Source of the DNA: an uncultured Muribaculaceae bacterium
Lineage (GTDB): Bacteria > Bacteroidota > Bacteroidia > Bacteroidales > Muribaculaceae
Assembly: GCA_910587425.1 (NCBI GenBank)
Contig: CAJUKU010000014.1
Location: 1-55,821 of the forward strand
Reading direction: 5' to 3'
DNA length: 55,821 bases
Part shown: positions 36,391 through 44,939 of the stretch, piece after piece
Layout of the letters: each line of letters starts with the position of its first letter
How positions within the stretch are numbered: position 1 is the first letter of the stretch
Notes under the pieces: model-generated
Told to the model about the DNA's origin: nothing
The model's input: the letters and a program-made list of their open reading frames with translations, nothing else
The model's database searches: none
Made by a program: the position numbers and the translations under genes

Positions 36391-36398
36391 TATCTTTG
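36391..36398 (+). promoter_or_regulatory. -7 element for the toxin-antitoxin pair
   Basis: TATCTTTG ends 5 nt before the first ATG (36404) of the toxin gene. With that start the mRNA is leaderless; with the second in-frame ATG at 36419 it has a leader of under 20 nt. No clear operator dyad is visible nearby. Confidence 0.5.
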
Positions 36399-36403
36399 CG
36401 ACA

Positions 36404-36760
36404 ATGTTCAATAACTATATGGATAAACCACTATTCAAACTCGTTGTCCTCCGTGAAGCTGAGGATTTCATCAACAGCTTATCTCCGCCTGTAATCCGCA
36501 AGATGTTCTATAATATCGACAAGGTTTATGGAGGAGTAAGAGATCCGGAACTATTCAAGAAACTTGGAGACACCGATATATGGGAATTCCGCACCTCATG
36601 GATGGGTATGGCATACCGGTTATTCGCCTTTTGGGACAAGGACGGCGAAACCCTTGTTGTTGCAACCCATGGTCTTGTTAAGAAAACTCAAAAGACCCCG
36701 AAACAAGAGATTCTAAAAGCGCAAGCTATAAGAAAAGAATATTTTAATAATAAGGAGTAA
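36404..36760 (+). CDS. higB: RelE/HigB-type toxin (Gp49-like)
   Basis: This 118-aa protein of the phage-derived Gp49-like/HigB family has the core blocks LREAEDFINSLSPPV, FKKLGDTDIWEFRTSW, YRLFAFWD and HGLVKKTQKTPKQEILKA, the last with the basic residues typical of these ribosome-dependent mRNA interferases. The toxin gene comes first and the XRE antitoxin second, the HigBA order. An alternative start is the ATG at 36419 (MDKPLFKL). It reads AT-richer than its neighbours, which fits horizontal transfer. Gene symbol assigned by family only. Confidence 0.82.
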   Translation: MFNNYMDKPLFKLVVLREAEDFINSLSPPVIRKMFYNIDKVYGGVRDPELFKKLGDTDIWEFRTSWMGMAYRLFAFWDKDGETLVVATHGLVKKTQKTPKQEILKAQAIRKEYFNNKE

Positions 36761-36777
36761 TAAATAATACAGAATAT

Positions 36778-37092
36778 ATGAAAGTTACAACCTTTGAAGA
36801 ATTGAAAAACCGCCACCTCGGCAAAATAGGAACTCCTGAACGCGACGCTTACGAAGCGGAAGTGAGAGAAGCTATACAAACATACCACATCGGAGAGGCG
36901 ATCAAAGCCGCACGTAGAGAGCGAAATATGACGCAAGATCAATTGGCGGAACTTATGGGTGTGAAAAAAGCACAAGTGAGCCGTATCGAACGGGGCGACA
37001 ACCCTACGCTCCACACCATCACAAGAGCCTTCAACGCACTCGGAATGACTGTTTCACTCACTTGCGGGAATATGCATATCGCGCTCAGCTGA
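36778..37092 (+). CDS. higA: XRE-family antitoxin
   Basis: This is a 104-aa helix-turn-helix protein. The HTH lies at about 40-90: AIKAARRERNMTQDQLAELM, then KAQVSRIERGDNPTLHTI. The N-terminal extension of about 38 residues (TFEELKNRHLGKIG, then PERDAYEAEV) is common in antitoxins paired with Gp49-like toxins and probably contacts the toxin. It follows the toxin gene after 17 bp and is closed by a dyad terminator. It likely represses its own promoter. Confidence 0.85.
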   Translation: MKVTTFEELKNRHLGKIGTPERDAYEAEVREAIQTYHIGEAIKAARRERNMTQDQLAELMGVKKAQVSRIERGDNPTLHTITRAFNALGMTVSLTCGNMHIALS

Positions 37093-37112
37093 TTGGTATA
37101 TTCATTTAAAGA

Positions 37113-37165
37113 GAAAAAATAGATTTCCAACCGAAGACATCAAGGTCGGTTGGAAATCTATTCTT
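37113..37165. terminator. Bidirectional terminator between convergent units
   Basis: A perfect 15-bp stem (TAGATTTCCAACCGA, 37120-37134, with 37146-37160) lies between the antitoxin gene and the minus-strand fimbrillin gene. On the minus strand it is followed by ATTTTTTCTC, a good T-run. On the plus strand it is followed by TTCTTAT, a weaker one. It therefore serves mainly the fimbrillin operon. Confidence 0.82.
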
Positions 37166-37241
37166 ATATGTCATCAGGTATCTAAAGGACAACAATATGC
37201 CTTATGGATCAATAATATGTTGGCTATATGGTGCGTAGAGA

Positions 37242-38333
37242 TCAGACTCCCGGAGTTTCCGAGGGACCGCCCTGGATGAATTCGTCGACGGTAACGTCAA
37301 ACTCTATATCATCAAACAGCACGGCGGGATTATTGATCGTTATGTTGTAACGGTACGTATAGCCAGCTTTCCATTCGCTGACTGTTGATGATGTCAGCGG
37401 ATATAATATCCGTCCATGCGCTCCGTTATCGGCGAGCAGATAGTCAGGCGTAGTCTTGGAGGGGAAAAGCTTATTACCGGTTGCCGTGTCGAAAATCTCA
37501 CAATCAAGAGCTATGTATGCCCCGGTAAAACCTTGCGTCGACTCGTCATAGGCAAGACGCGGAAGCTCCTGAGGAATATAGAATGTTGCATCGCTACCGT
37601 ACGATTTATCCTCCGACAGAAGTGTCGGTACCGCGTTCAGCGTATGCGGAGTGCCTGTGCCAGGACATGTAAACAGCGGAATCTCTTCCGGTTCCGTGGC
37701 ATCGTGCCATATTCCGATGACATCATTGCCCGCCGAAGTCGTGGCACGCGGATAGAAGAACGAAGCAAGCGTGCAGACACTGCCAAGCTCAAGAGAGTGC
37801 ACCTTTATCTGCAGACCCTCGTTTGTGGTCGACAGCAGCACCTCTACCTTAGCAAGCGCATGGCGGAAATTCAGAAGAACCGGCGCACCACTCTGCACCT
37901 CGTTATAGTTGACAGCATACAGCAGATCGACATCTCCGGGATTCTTGAACCCCTTTATGCTTGCCGTGCCGGTGCCACCCCCTGTTATATCGGGAGACCC
38001 TGCGATATTAGGACTCACGGCGTAGAAATTGACCGGAGTGTTAGGCCAGTATGCAGCCGGCGAGTATGTCCATGCCGAGCCTTCACGCGTCACATCGACA
38101 TTATCCATGATCTTCTTTCCACCCGAATATGCCGTGACGGAGAATTTGTCGATGGTAGCTGTCGTGGTTACGTCAGCACGCGAAGTATGTGGGGCGACAG
38201 CCGAGAAACGTATCAGTCCGGGATCATTTATCTCCGGATTGAGGCTGTTTTCCTCGCTTGAACAAGCCGTCAATGCCAAGGCGGCGATAGCGGCGGCTGT
38301 ATAGCCGCACTGATGTAAGTGGTGTCGTGTCAT
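37242..38333 (-). CDS. Fimbrillin family lipoprotein (Mfa-like)
   Basis: This 363-aa secreted lipoprotein has a signal with lipobox LTAC (about residue 24), then SSEENS. The body begins IRFSAVAPHTSRADVT, the Mfa-like/fimbrillin signature, and contains a conserved PVNFYAVSPN and LNFRHALAKVEVLL, found in many Bacteroidales fimbrillins. These proteins form type V pili after lipoprotein export and proteolytic cleavage of the first strand. It is the second gene of a pair with the DUF5119 gene 57 bp upstream, and a terminator lies downstream. Confidence 0.8.
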   Translation of the reverse strand: MTRHHLHQCGYTAAAIAALALTACSSEENSLNPEINDPGLIRFSAVAPHTSRADVTTTATIDKFSVTAYSGGKKIMDNVDVTREGSAWTYSPAAYWPNTPVNFYAVSPNIAGSPDITGGGTGTASIKGFKNPGDVDLLYAVNYNEVQSGAPVLLNFRHALAKVEVLLSTTNEGLQIKVHSLELGSVCTLASFFYPRATTSAGNDVIGIWHDATEPEEIPLFTCPGTGTPHTLNAVPTLLSEDKSYGSDATFYIPQELPRLAYDESTQGFTGAYIALDCEIFDTATGNKLFPSKTTPDYLLADNGAHGRILYPLTSSTVSEWKAGYTYRYNITINNPAVLFDDIEFDVTVDEFIQGGPSETPGV

Positions 38334-38390
38334 AGTGCTTTATGTCTTGTCGGTAAGGTAATGAGAGTTGTCATATTTCATTCGGCGATA

Positions 38391-39404
38391 TCAATCACCT
38401 ATGTTTATCACGATGGTTTTCCACGCATCGACCGTGACATTGAATGCGCCGCCGGCATCGCCGGGTGCAGGCAGTGTCAGACCGGTCAAACGAAGCCATA
38501 CATTCATAGGATCGGGAGCAGAATCAGCCTGATCGGTCACATCGAATTCATAACTCAGGCGCTGTCCGTCAGTTAGCCACACATACAGCGACAGAACGCA
38601 CTTCGCCTCCGCACCCTCAGGTCGACCGAATGTCAGGAGATTTCCCTCGACATAGTTTTCCGACGATGGCGCCGCATCGCAGGGGTGTGTCACAGCCGTA
38701 GCGCTGCGTCTTTGCGTAGAGAGATTCACACCCGAAGCCATGCCGCTGAGCGATGCGCTCATGTGCGCCACGCCATCCAGTCCGACCACATCCTCAATCG
38801 TGAATCTGTAATGACACACCACCGGCGCAGGATGCGTCGGCAGAAGCATTAGGTCTGAGTGCACGTAGGGGTTTGATCCGCCATCGGTATCGATGTATGT
38901 TATCTCCTGCCATCCAAGTTTCACTTCCGGTATGGCACAGCTCCACAACATATCCGGACTGAGGGTCACAGCCTCACCGGGAGATGTTGCTCGTGCCGGC
39001 TGCTGACCGGAAGATTCCGCATCATCGCTGTCGGAACCATCGGTAAGTGAAGCCGGCAGAGTGGTGGCGGTCAGTCCAGTGTAGCTATTCTCCTGCTCAA
39101 ACAGTATGCGTTGAGTGTCATCGTTATAGGTGATGAAAGCGTAGTCGGATATCGGGATCTTTACCTCGCCGCCGTCGCGTCCGGCGAAGTCAAATCGCCA
39201 TGGAGCATCGCCGTTAGCCGGGAAAAAGCAGCACGCCATCCCCTCGGGCTGCGCATCAGGAGCGAGCACCCAATGGTTTTCGACCTCAAGCGGGGTGAGA
39301 TAGTTGCTGCATTCGGTCAGTCCCTCGTTGATACACGACTGTGTCAGCGCGGCTGTCAGAATGAGACCTGTGGATAGTGATGTGACGATTGGGCGGTTTG
39401 GCAT
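38391..39404 (-). CDS. DUF5119 lipoprotein, fimbrillin-associated
   Basis: This 337-aa lipoprotein has the lipobox LTQSC (Cys about 24). The DUF5119 block is clear: HWVLAPDAQPEGMACCFFP, then WRFDFAGRDGGEVKIPISDY and TYNDDTQRILF. Such genes regularly precede fimbrillin genes in Bacteroidales and encode anchor- or tip-like pilus parts. There is a Ser/Asp-rich low-complexity stretch near residue 130 (DGSDSDDAESSG). An inverted repeat at 39429-39457 lies just upstream of its start. Confidence 0.78.
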   Translation of the reverse strand: MPNRPIVTSLSTGLILTAALTQSCINEGLTECSNYLTPLEVENHWVLAPDAQPEGMACCFFPANGDAPWRFDFAGRDGGEVKIPISDYAFITYNDDTQRILFEQENSYTGLTATTLPASLTDGSDSDDAESSGQQPARATSPGEAVTLSPDMLWSCAIPEVKLGWQEITYIDTDGGSNPYVHSDLMLLPTHPAPVVCHYRFTIEDVVGLDGVAHMSASLSGMASGVNLSTQRRSATAVTHPCDAAPSSENYVEGNLLTFGRPEGAEAKCVLSLYVWLTDGQRLSYEFDVTDQADSAPDPMNVWLRLTGLTLPAPGDAGGAFNVTVDAWKTIVINIGD

Positions 39405-39428
39405 GCCGGATTTGTGGTTATGAGGTTT

Positions 39429-39457
39429 GGGATGTTATCTATTGTTAATAACATCCC
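39429..39457. repeat. 10-bp inverted repeat before the fimbrillin operon
   Basis: GGGATGTTAT (39429-39438) is repeated inverted as ATAACATCCC (39448-39457) around a 9-nt AT-rich centre. It lies 25 bp upstream of the DUF5119 start and 29 bp after the murF stop, with no T-run on either side. It is more likely an operator or leader hairpin than a terminator. Confidence 0.55.
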
Positions 39458-39485
39458 TCCACATATAAAGTTCCGGCAAATTCTA

Positions 39486-41966
39486 CTATTCCCGGTAATA
39501 CACGCGCTTTACACGCGTGGATACAGAGGTCAGCACCTCGTATGGTATCGTACCGAGAGTTTCGGCGATACGGCTCACGGGTATATTCTCACCGAAGATC
39601 TCAACGCGGTCGCCCGGCTGCGTATCGCCGGCATCGGTCACATCTATCATGCAGGCATCCATGCATATATTACCCACCGTCGGGCAGAGGTGTCCGTTGA
39701 TCCACACATGCATTGCGCCATTACCCAGATGACGGTTTATACCGTCGGCATACCCGATCGGGATAGTGGCTATACGCGAGCGGCGCGACAACACACCGCG
39801 GCATCCATAGCCTATCGTCGTGCCGGCTTGCCACTCACGGATTGATATGATCACAGTGCGCAGTGACGATACAGGTCGCAGCAGAGGCTCCTCCGGGCCC
39901 TCCACTGGGGTGATACCGTACAGACCGACACCGAGACGCACCAGATCGTGCTGATGCTCCGTGTAGCGGGCTATTCCCGCGGTATTGAGGATATGCCGCT
40001 GTATATGGTGGTTGAAATGGCGCTGCACCGCATCACACATGCGGTTGAACAGCGTAAGCTGCGAGCGTGTATAGTCGTCGAGATTCGGGCAGTCGGCAGT
40101 AGCAAGATGACTGAACAGCGATGCCGGACTTACCGCTTTCTGATGGCGCAGTATCTCCACAAGCTCGTCAAGATCACTCTCCACAAAACCCACACGATGC
40201 ATACCGGTATCGAGCTTGATATGTATCGGGAAGTCGGTTATGCCATATTTCTCCGCATGGCGGATCACATCGTGAAGCAGCTCGAAGCTATAAATCTCCG
40301 GCTCAAGTTTATAGGCGAATATTGTATTGTAATTGTCAACACGGGGATTCATCACCATGATCGGCATTGTGATACCCGCATCGCGCAGTTCCACACCCTC
40401 GTCGGCTACGGCTACAGCAAGATATGCCGCCCCCTGCGATTGCAAGGTCTTGCCGATCTCCAGGGCACCCGCACCATAAGCCGAAGCCTTGACCATGCAG
40501 ACAATACCGGTCTCCGGACGCAGCATAGAGCGGTAGGCGTTGAAATTATGCACGACCGCATCAAGATTCACCTCAAGGATACTCTCATGCTGACGTGCCT
40601 GCAACGTTTCCGCTATAAGCTCAAAATGGAAACGCGGCGACCCTTTGATCAATATCAGCTCATTCTCGAAATCCGACGCAGTTACTTCACCGAGAAACGC
40701 TGTTGTAGAGGGGAAGAAGCGTGAATCGGCGGTAAAATAACGTGAATGTGCCGAAATCTCCTCACCAACACCTATCACACGCGCGATACCACGGCGGCGC
40801 AACAGTTCAGCCACCTCGCGGTAGAGTTTGTCGGGTGGCAGGGTCTCGTGCATCACGTCGGAGAGAATTATCGTGGTTGTGCGGCGCGACGTGCGGCGGC
40901 GTGCCATGAAATCGAGTGCCGGAGCAAGCGAATTGAGGTCAGATGTGTATGCGTCGTAAATAACCAGACAGTTGTTCACACCCTCTTTCACCTCCATGCG
41001 CGTACCTACGGCTGCAAGCTGCGACATGCGTGCCGCCGTAACATCAGCCGGACGGTTGAGATATAGCATCACCGCAAGGCAGTGGATAGCGTTCTGTATA
41101 TCTCGCTCCTGTGTGAACGGAACTGTTACGGAACCATCGCGGCGCAGATAGGAATATCTTATCTCCGTCGACTCTCCCCGGGTCTCGACCGCGGATATGA
41201 ACAGCGGACGGTCAGGATCGGTCATCGACCATGCTATCTCCTTGGCGGGTATGCACGCTTCGTTGACCGCATCGGAGATCACGCGGTCATCGCCGTTGTA
41301 TATTATGCAGTCGCAGTCGCGCATCAACAGTATCTTCTCGCTGCACTTCTCCCGGAGCGAGTGGAAGCCGTCGGCATGCTCCGGACCTATATTGGTTATT
41401 ATACCGACAGTAGGACGCACTATCGGCTGTAGTGTGGTCATCTCATCGGGCTGCGATATTCCTGCCTCGAGTATGGCAAGCTGCGTATCGCTGTCGATCT
41501 CCCACACCGACAGCGGGACGCCGATCTGCGAGTTATAGCTGCGCGGCGACCGCACGATGTTGAAATCCGAGGCGAGCAACTGATACAGCCACTCTTTGAC
41601 AGTGGTCTTACCACGTGAGCCGGTTATCCCTATCACCGGAATGTCGAAGCGCGACCTGTGGTAGCGCCCTATCTGCTGCAGCGCACGGGTAACATCCGGA
41701 ACTATCAGTATGATCGCATCGGTAGCGTCAGCCATCTCGGCAGGCATGTGCTCGGCGACAAAACACCGCACCCCACGCTCATATAGTGGCCGGATATACC
41801 GGTGACCGTCGTTAGTGCGTGTACGTATGGCAAAAAACAGCGACTCCTCGGGCACCGTCAGCGAGCGGCTGTCCGTAAGAAGGATGCTTATCGACGGATC
41901 CGCTTCAGGCTGCCGCCCCATGCGTGCCTTTATGATCGAAGCTATGGTACTGACGGGATAATTCAT
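39486..41966 (-). CDS. Bifunctional MurF / alanine racemase
   Basis: This 826-aa fusion has two enzymes of peptidoglycan synthesis. Residues 1 to about 455 are MurF, with VIGITGSRGKTTVKEWL (112-128) for ATP, and add D-Ala-D-Ala to UDP-MurNAc-tripeptide. The rest is alanine racemase: the pyridoxal lysine lies in MVKASAYGAGALEIGKTL around 500, DTGMHRVGF follows, and GVGLYG is near the end. The MurF half retains its Mur ligase catalytic domains. This fusion is usual in Bacteroidota. It overlaps the GSCFA gene by 4 bp and ends the long minus-strand operon. Confidence 0.9.
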   Translation of the reverse strand: MNYPVSTIASIIKARMGRQPEADPSISILLTDSRSLTVPEESLFFAIRTRTNDGHRYIRPLYERGVRCFVAEHMPAEMADATDAIILIVPDVTRALQQIGRYHRSRFDIPVIGITGSRGKTTVKEWLYQLLASDFNIVRSPRSYNSQIGVPLSVWEIDSDTQLAILEAGISQPDEMTTLQPIVRPTVGIITNIGPEHADGFHSLREKCSEKILLMRDCDCIIYNGDDRVISDAVNEACIPAKEIAWSMTDPDRPLFISAVETRGESTEIRYSYLRRDGSVTVPFTQERDIQNAIHCLAVMLYLNRPADVTAARMSQLAAVGTRMEVKEGVNNCLVIYDAYTSDLNSLAPALDFMARRRTSRRTTTIILSDVMHETLPPDKLYREVAELLRRRGIARVIGVGEEISAHSRYFTADSRFFPSTTAFLGEVTASDFENELILIKGSPRFHFELIAETLQARQHESILEVNLDAVVHNFNAYRSMLRPETGIVCMVKASAYGAGALEIGKTLQSQGAAYLAVAVADEGVELRDAGITMPIMVMNPRVDNYNTIFAYKLEPEIYSFELLHDVIRHAEKYGITDFPIHIKLDTGMHRVGFVESDLDELVEILRHQKAVSPASLFSHLATADCPNLDDYTRSQLTLFNRMCDAVQRHFNHHIQRHILNTAGIARYTEHQHDLVRLGVGLYGITPVEGPEEPLLRPVSSLRTVIISIREWQAGTTIGYGCRGVLSRRSRIATIPIGYADGINRHLGNGAMHVWINGHLCPTVGNICMDACMIDVTDAGDTQPGDRVEIFGENIPVSRIAETLGTIPYEVLTSVSTRVKRVYYRE

Positions 41967-42937
41967 GACTTACTGATATTGTTGGTATTGATATAGGGAT
42001 ATTTGACAAGCAACCGGCTGAGCAGATCGTCAGTGTCCGCACGGAACTTACCGGCGATATCATCAGGCGTGTTAGGGTTTATGGTGTGACGCAGGCGTCG
42101 GCTCAGTTGTCGGCATTCGGCGGCGGCTGTCCGTGCCGCACCGGTGAGGCATGTCTCGCAGAAACGCGAGTAGACATAATCTACCGCCTGTTGCGACGGA
42201 TGCCGCATGTCAGCATCGTAGAAACGGTAATCGCGCAGATCATCCATTATAAGCTCATACGACGGGAAATAATGAATCTCCGGATACCGCTCCACAACCT
42301 CATCCGTGGCGAGAAGCAATGTGGATTTGCTGAGATTATTGCCGTGCAATCCGTCCGCGGCATGGCGCACAGGACTCACCGTCAGGACTATCCGGGGGAA
42401 AAGACCGGCAGCATATAGCGTTTCCGCAATGGTACTTATAGCATCCGCCACTTCACCGACATCAAGGCGCGAACGCACGAAATCCGTAGCAGGAAGCTTA
42501 TGGCAGTTAGCGACAACACGCGCAGATCCGCGGTGAGTGAACACCCATGCGGTGCCGAGTGTGATTATAAGCACCTTTGCCTCGTGCAACGACTGCGAGG
42601 CATGCTCCAGGATACCGTTGAGAAGATGACAAGTCTCCTCACGGCTGCCGCGGGCATAAAGCGTTCCCGCGTCAAGAGAGCGCCACAGTCCCTGATGCTC
42701 GAAAAGCTCATCAGCAGTGAACGCATTCCCCTCGATCAGTCTCTCCAACGTCCGGCAGATCGACACCGGATTGAACATCGGACCGAAAGGATTGGCGCTC
42801 ACATTGAACAGATCCTCCGACAGGCGCGAAGCCACATTATCGGCGAAACAGGAACCGATACAGAATATGCCGTCGCTATGCTCTATAAATTGCGGTGATT
42901 CGGCTGCTGAAGGATGCCACTCGGTCCGGAATTCCAT
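41963..42937 (-). CDS. GSCFA-domain protein
   Basis: This is a 324-aa protein with the family-defining motif GSCFADNV near residue 27, followed by NPFGPMFNPVSI and the later LTVSPVRH and SYELIMDDLRDYRFYDADMRHPS. The GSCFA fold is SGNH-like (Ser in GSCFA, then DxxH near the end), so an esterase or acyltransferase role is plausible. The start at 42937 was chosen so that the frame begins 10 bp after the upstream stop rather than overlapping it. It is coupled to murF-alr and may modify cell-wall or sugar substrates; that is inference. Confidence 0.85.
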   Translation of the reverse strand: MEFRTEWHPSAAESPQFIEHSDGIFCIGSCFADNVASRLSEDLFNVSANPFGPMFNPVSICRTLERLIEGNAFTADELFEHQGLWRSLDAGTLYARGSREETCHLLNGILEHASQSLHEAKVLIITLGTAWVFTHRGSARVVANCHKLPATDFVRSRLDVGEVADAISTIAETLYAAGLFPRIVLTVSPVRHAADGLHGNNLSKSTLLLATDEVVERYPEIHYFPSYELIMDDLRDYRFYDADMRHPSQQAVDYVYSRFCETCLTGAARTAAAECRQLSRRLRHTINPNTPDDIAGKFRADTDDLLSRLLVKYPYINTNNISKS

Positions 42938-42947
42938 CTGTTTTCGG

Positions 42948-44912
42948 TTATTTAAGGGTTGTGGATGTGACACGGAACTCTGTGCGCCGGTTTATCTGGT
43001 CGGCAGCCTCACGGTCCTCATCTGATAAAGTATCGACAAACTCCTCGTCGAGCAGCGTGCCCTCCGGAAATTGCGGGTAGAGCCTTGCCACGCGCTTTGT
43101 CACGCGTTTCGGCTGTGATTTACCGTAGCCTTTCCACGTGAGCCGTTCTGCAGGTATGCCTGCCGCTATCAGATAGTCGACCACAGCTTTTGCACGGCGG
43201 TCAGACAGGCGCAGATTGTATTCCTCCGTGCCCACGCGGTCAGTGTGCGATGACATCTCGACCGAGACATCCGGATTCTCCCTGAGTGTGGTGACAAGTG
43301 AGTCGAGCGCGCCGCATGATTCCGGACGCAACGTGGCGCGGTCGAAGTCATAGAATATGTTCTCGACCACGTTAGGCTCCGTAAGCGATGCGAGTATAAA
43401 GTCAACCTCATAGGAAGCATCGGCTTCCGTCGTGTCGGAGGTGAATTCCTGACGGGCGTTCATGTAGCCCTTGGCTCCGGCGAGCATCACATAGCTAACG
43501 CCACGCTCGAGCGGGAAAGAGAATGAGCCGTCGTCGCGTGTCACAGTGCGTCTGTTAGTCCCGTCGCGCCCCACGATACGTATGGATGCGCCCGCAAGCG
43601 GCTCCTCCTCAGTATCGGTCACATAGCCCGAAATGCTTATCTGCAGGTCAGGCAGCTCGAAACTGTAGATATGGTCATAGCCGCGTGCATCACCTCTGTT
43701 GGAGCTGAAGAAACCCTCCTCACGGTCAGGCATGAAGGTTATGGAGAAGTCATCACCCTCCGAATTGACAGGCGATCCCATGTTCTGAACATCCCATGCT
43801 CCGTCGGGTGTCAGACGTGCACGGAAAATATCAAGTGCCCCCATACCGGGATGACCGTCGGATGCGAAGTATATGAGCGAATCGGTGCGCACGGTCGGAA
43901 ACATCTCGCGTCCGGGGGTATTTATGACCGGTCCGAGGTTTTCCGGGTGTGCGTCGGAAGCGTTCAGGTTTATACGCCAGATATCTGTCTCTCCGAAGCT
44001 TCCGGGACGATCGCTGACAAAGTATAGCCATTCGCCGTCGGGAGATACCGACGGATGTGCGTAATTATGCAGTGTGTCGTCGAGAATCTCAAGTTTGTGC
44101 GGCTCCGACCACTCGGCATCGGCACGCTGCGACACCCAGATCTCCGTGTTGACATCCGATGACACCGGACGGCGTGCGCGGGTCAGATACATGCGCGAAC
44201 CGTCGCGGCTGAATGCGGGTGTGCCCTCGTCGGCATCAGTGTTAAGCTCACCTCCGGCTGGCTCCGGGCGCTGCCATCGCCCCTGCTCATCCTTGGTCAT
44301 CACCCATATATCGGCGCGCTTCTGCGCATTCACCTCGCTATGTTGCGTGCCTGTAGCCTTCTCGTTGGTAGTGGTGAAATACAACTTGTCGGATCCCGCA
44401 AGAACCGGAGCATAGTCCGAACGGCGCGAATTGGCAAGACGGTCACGGCGCACCTTGTATCTTGTAGGCTCAGCCTTGAGACGCTGAGCGAGACGTGCGC
44501 CACGCAGACCCTCCCGCGCCTCATTGTTACGCTGATCGAGCATGAGGTATTGCTCGTAGGCAGCCACCGCGTCGGCATATTTACCGGAGGCATGCAGGTT
44601 GCGCGCCAGACGCAACTGTGCGGTAGTGTCGGGATACCCGTAGCGCAAAGCATTGCGGAAATCAGCGGCGGCACGGCTGTAGCGGGCGATCTTCTCATCA
44701 GCGAGACCCATCTTGAACGCGACTTCACCACGTTGCAACCGCTGCGATGGTTTCTTGAGCTTGTTGTAGAGCTTACGGTATGTTGCGGAGGCGGCAGCAT
44801 ATTCCCCACGCTCCATCTGGGCATCGGCTACAGCCATCTTCGGTCCGCGGCACCCGTTGGCGAGCACTGCGAGCAGTATGATTGCCAATATGTTGATTAC
44901 TCGGTTTCTCAT
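42948..44912 (-). CDS. TPR / PD40 propeller / OmpA envelope lipoprotein (PorE-like)
   Basis: This 654-aa lipoprotein has lipobox LANGC (Cys about 21). The order is TPR-like helices (about 30-135), a PD40 beta-propeller (about 165-410, with DEGTPAFSRDGSRMYL and HPSVSPDGEWLYFVSDRPG), a carboxypeptidase regulatory-like sandwich (about 430-500) and a C-terminal OmpA domain (FYDFDRATLRPES, then MSSHTDRVGTEEYN). This is the architecture of PorE of the type IX secretion system, though similar proteins outside T9SS exist. It lies 27 bp upstream of the MATE stop and 10 bp from the GSCFA gene. Confidence 0.8.
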   Translation of the reverse strand: MRNRVINILAIILLAVLANGCRGPKMAVADAQMERGEYAAASATYRKLYNKLKKPSQRLQRGEVAFKMGLADEKIARYSRAAADFRNALRYGYPDTTAQLRLARNLHASGKYADAVAAYEQYLMLDQRNNEAREGLRGARLAQRLKAEPTRYKVRRDRLANSRRSDYAPVLAGSDKLYFTTTNEKATGTQHSEVNAQKRADIWVMTKDEQGRWQRPEPAGGELNTDADEGTPAFSRDGSRMYLTRARRPVSSDVNTEIWVSQRADAEWSEPHKLEILDDTLHNYAHPSVSPDGEWLYFVSDRPGSFGETDIWRINLNASDAHPENLGPVINTPGREMFPTVRTDSLIYFASDGHPGMGALDIFRARLTPDGAWDVQNMGSPVNSEGDDFSITFMPDREEGFFSSNRGDARGYDHIYSFELPDLQISISGYVTDTEEEPLAGASIRIVGRDGTNRRTVTRDDGSFSFPLERGVSYVMLAGAKGYMNARQEFTSDTTEADASYEVDFILASLTEPNVVENIFYDFDRATLRPESCGALDSLVTTLRENPDVSVEMSSHTDRVGTEEYNLRLSDRRAKAVVDYLIAAGIPAERLTWKGYGKSQPKRVTKRVARLYPQFPEGTLLDEEFVDTLSDEDREAADQINRRTEFRVTSTTLK

Positions 44913-44939
44913 GTATCTATAACGCGATGCCTCTGCCGG

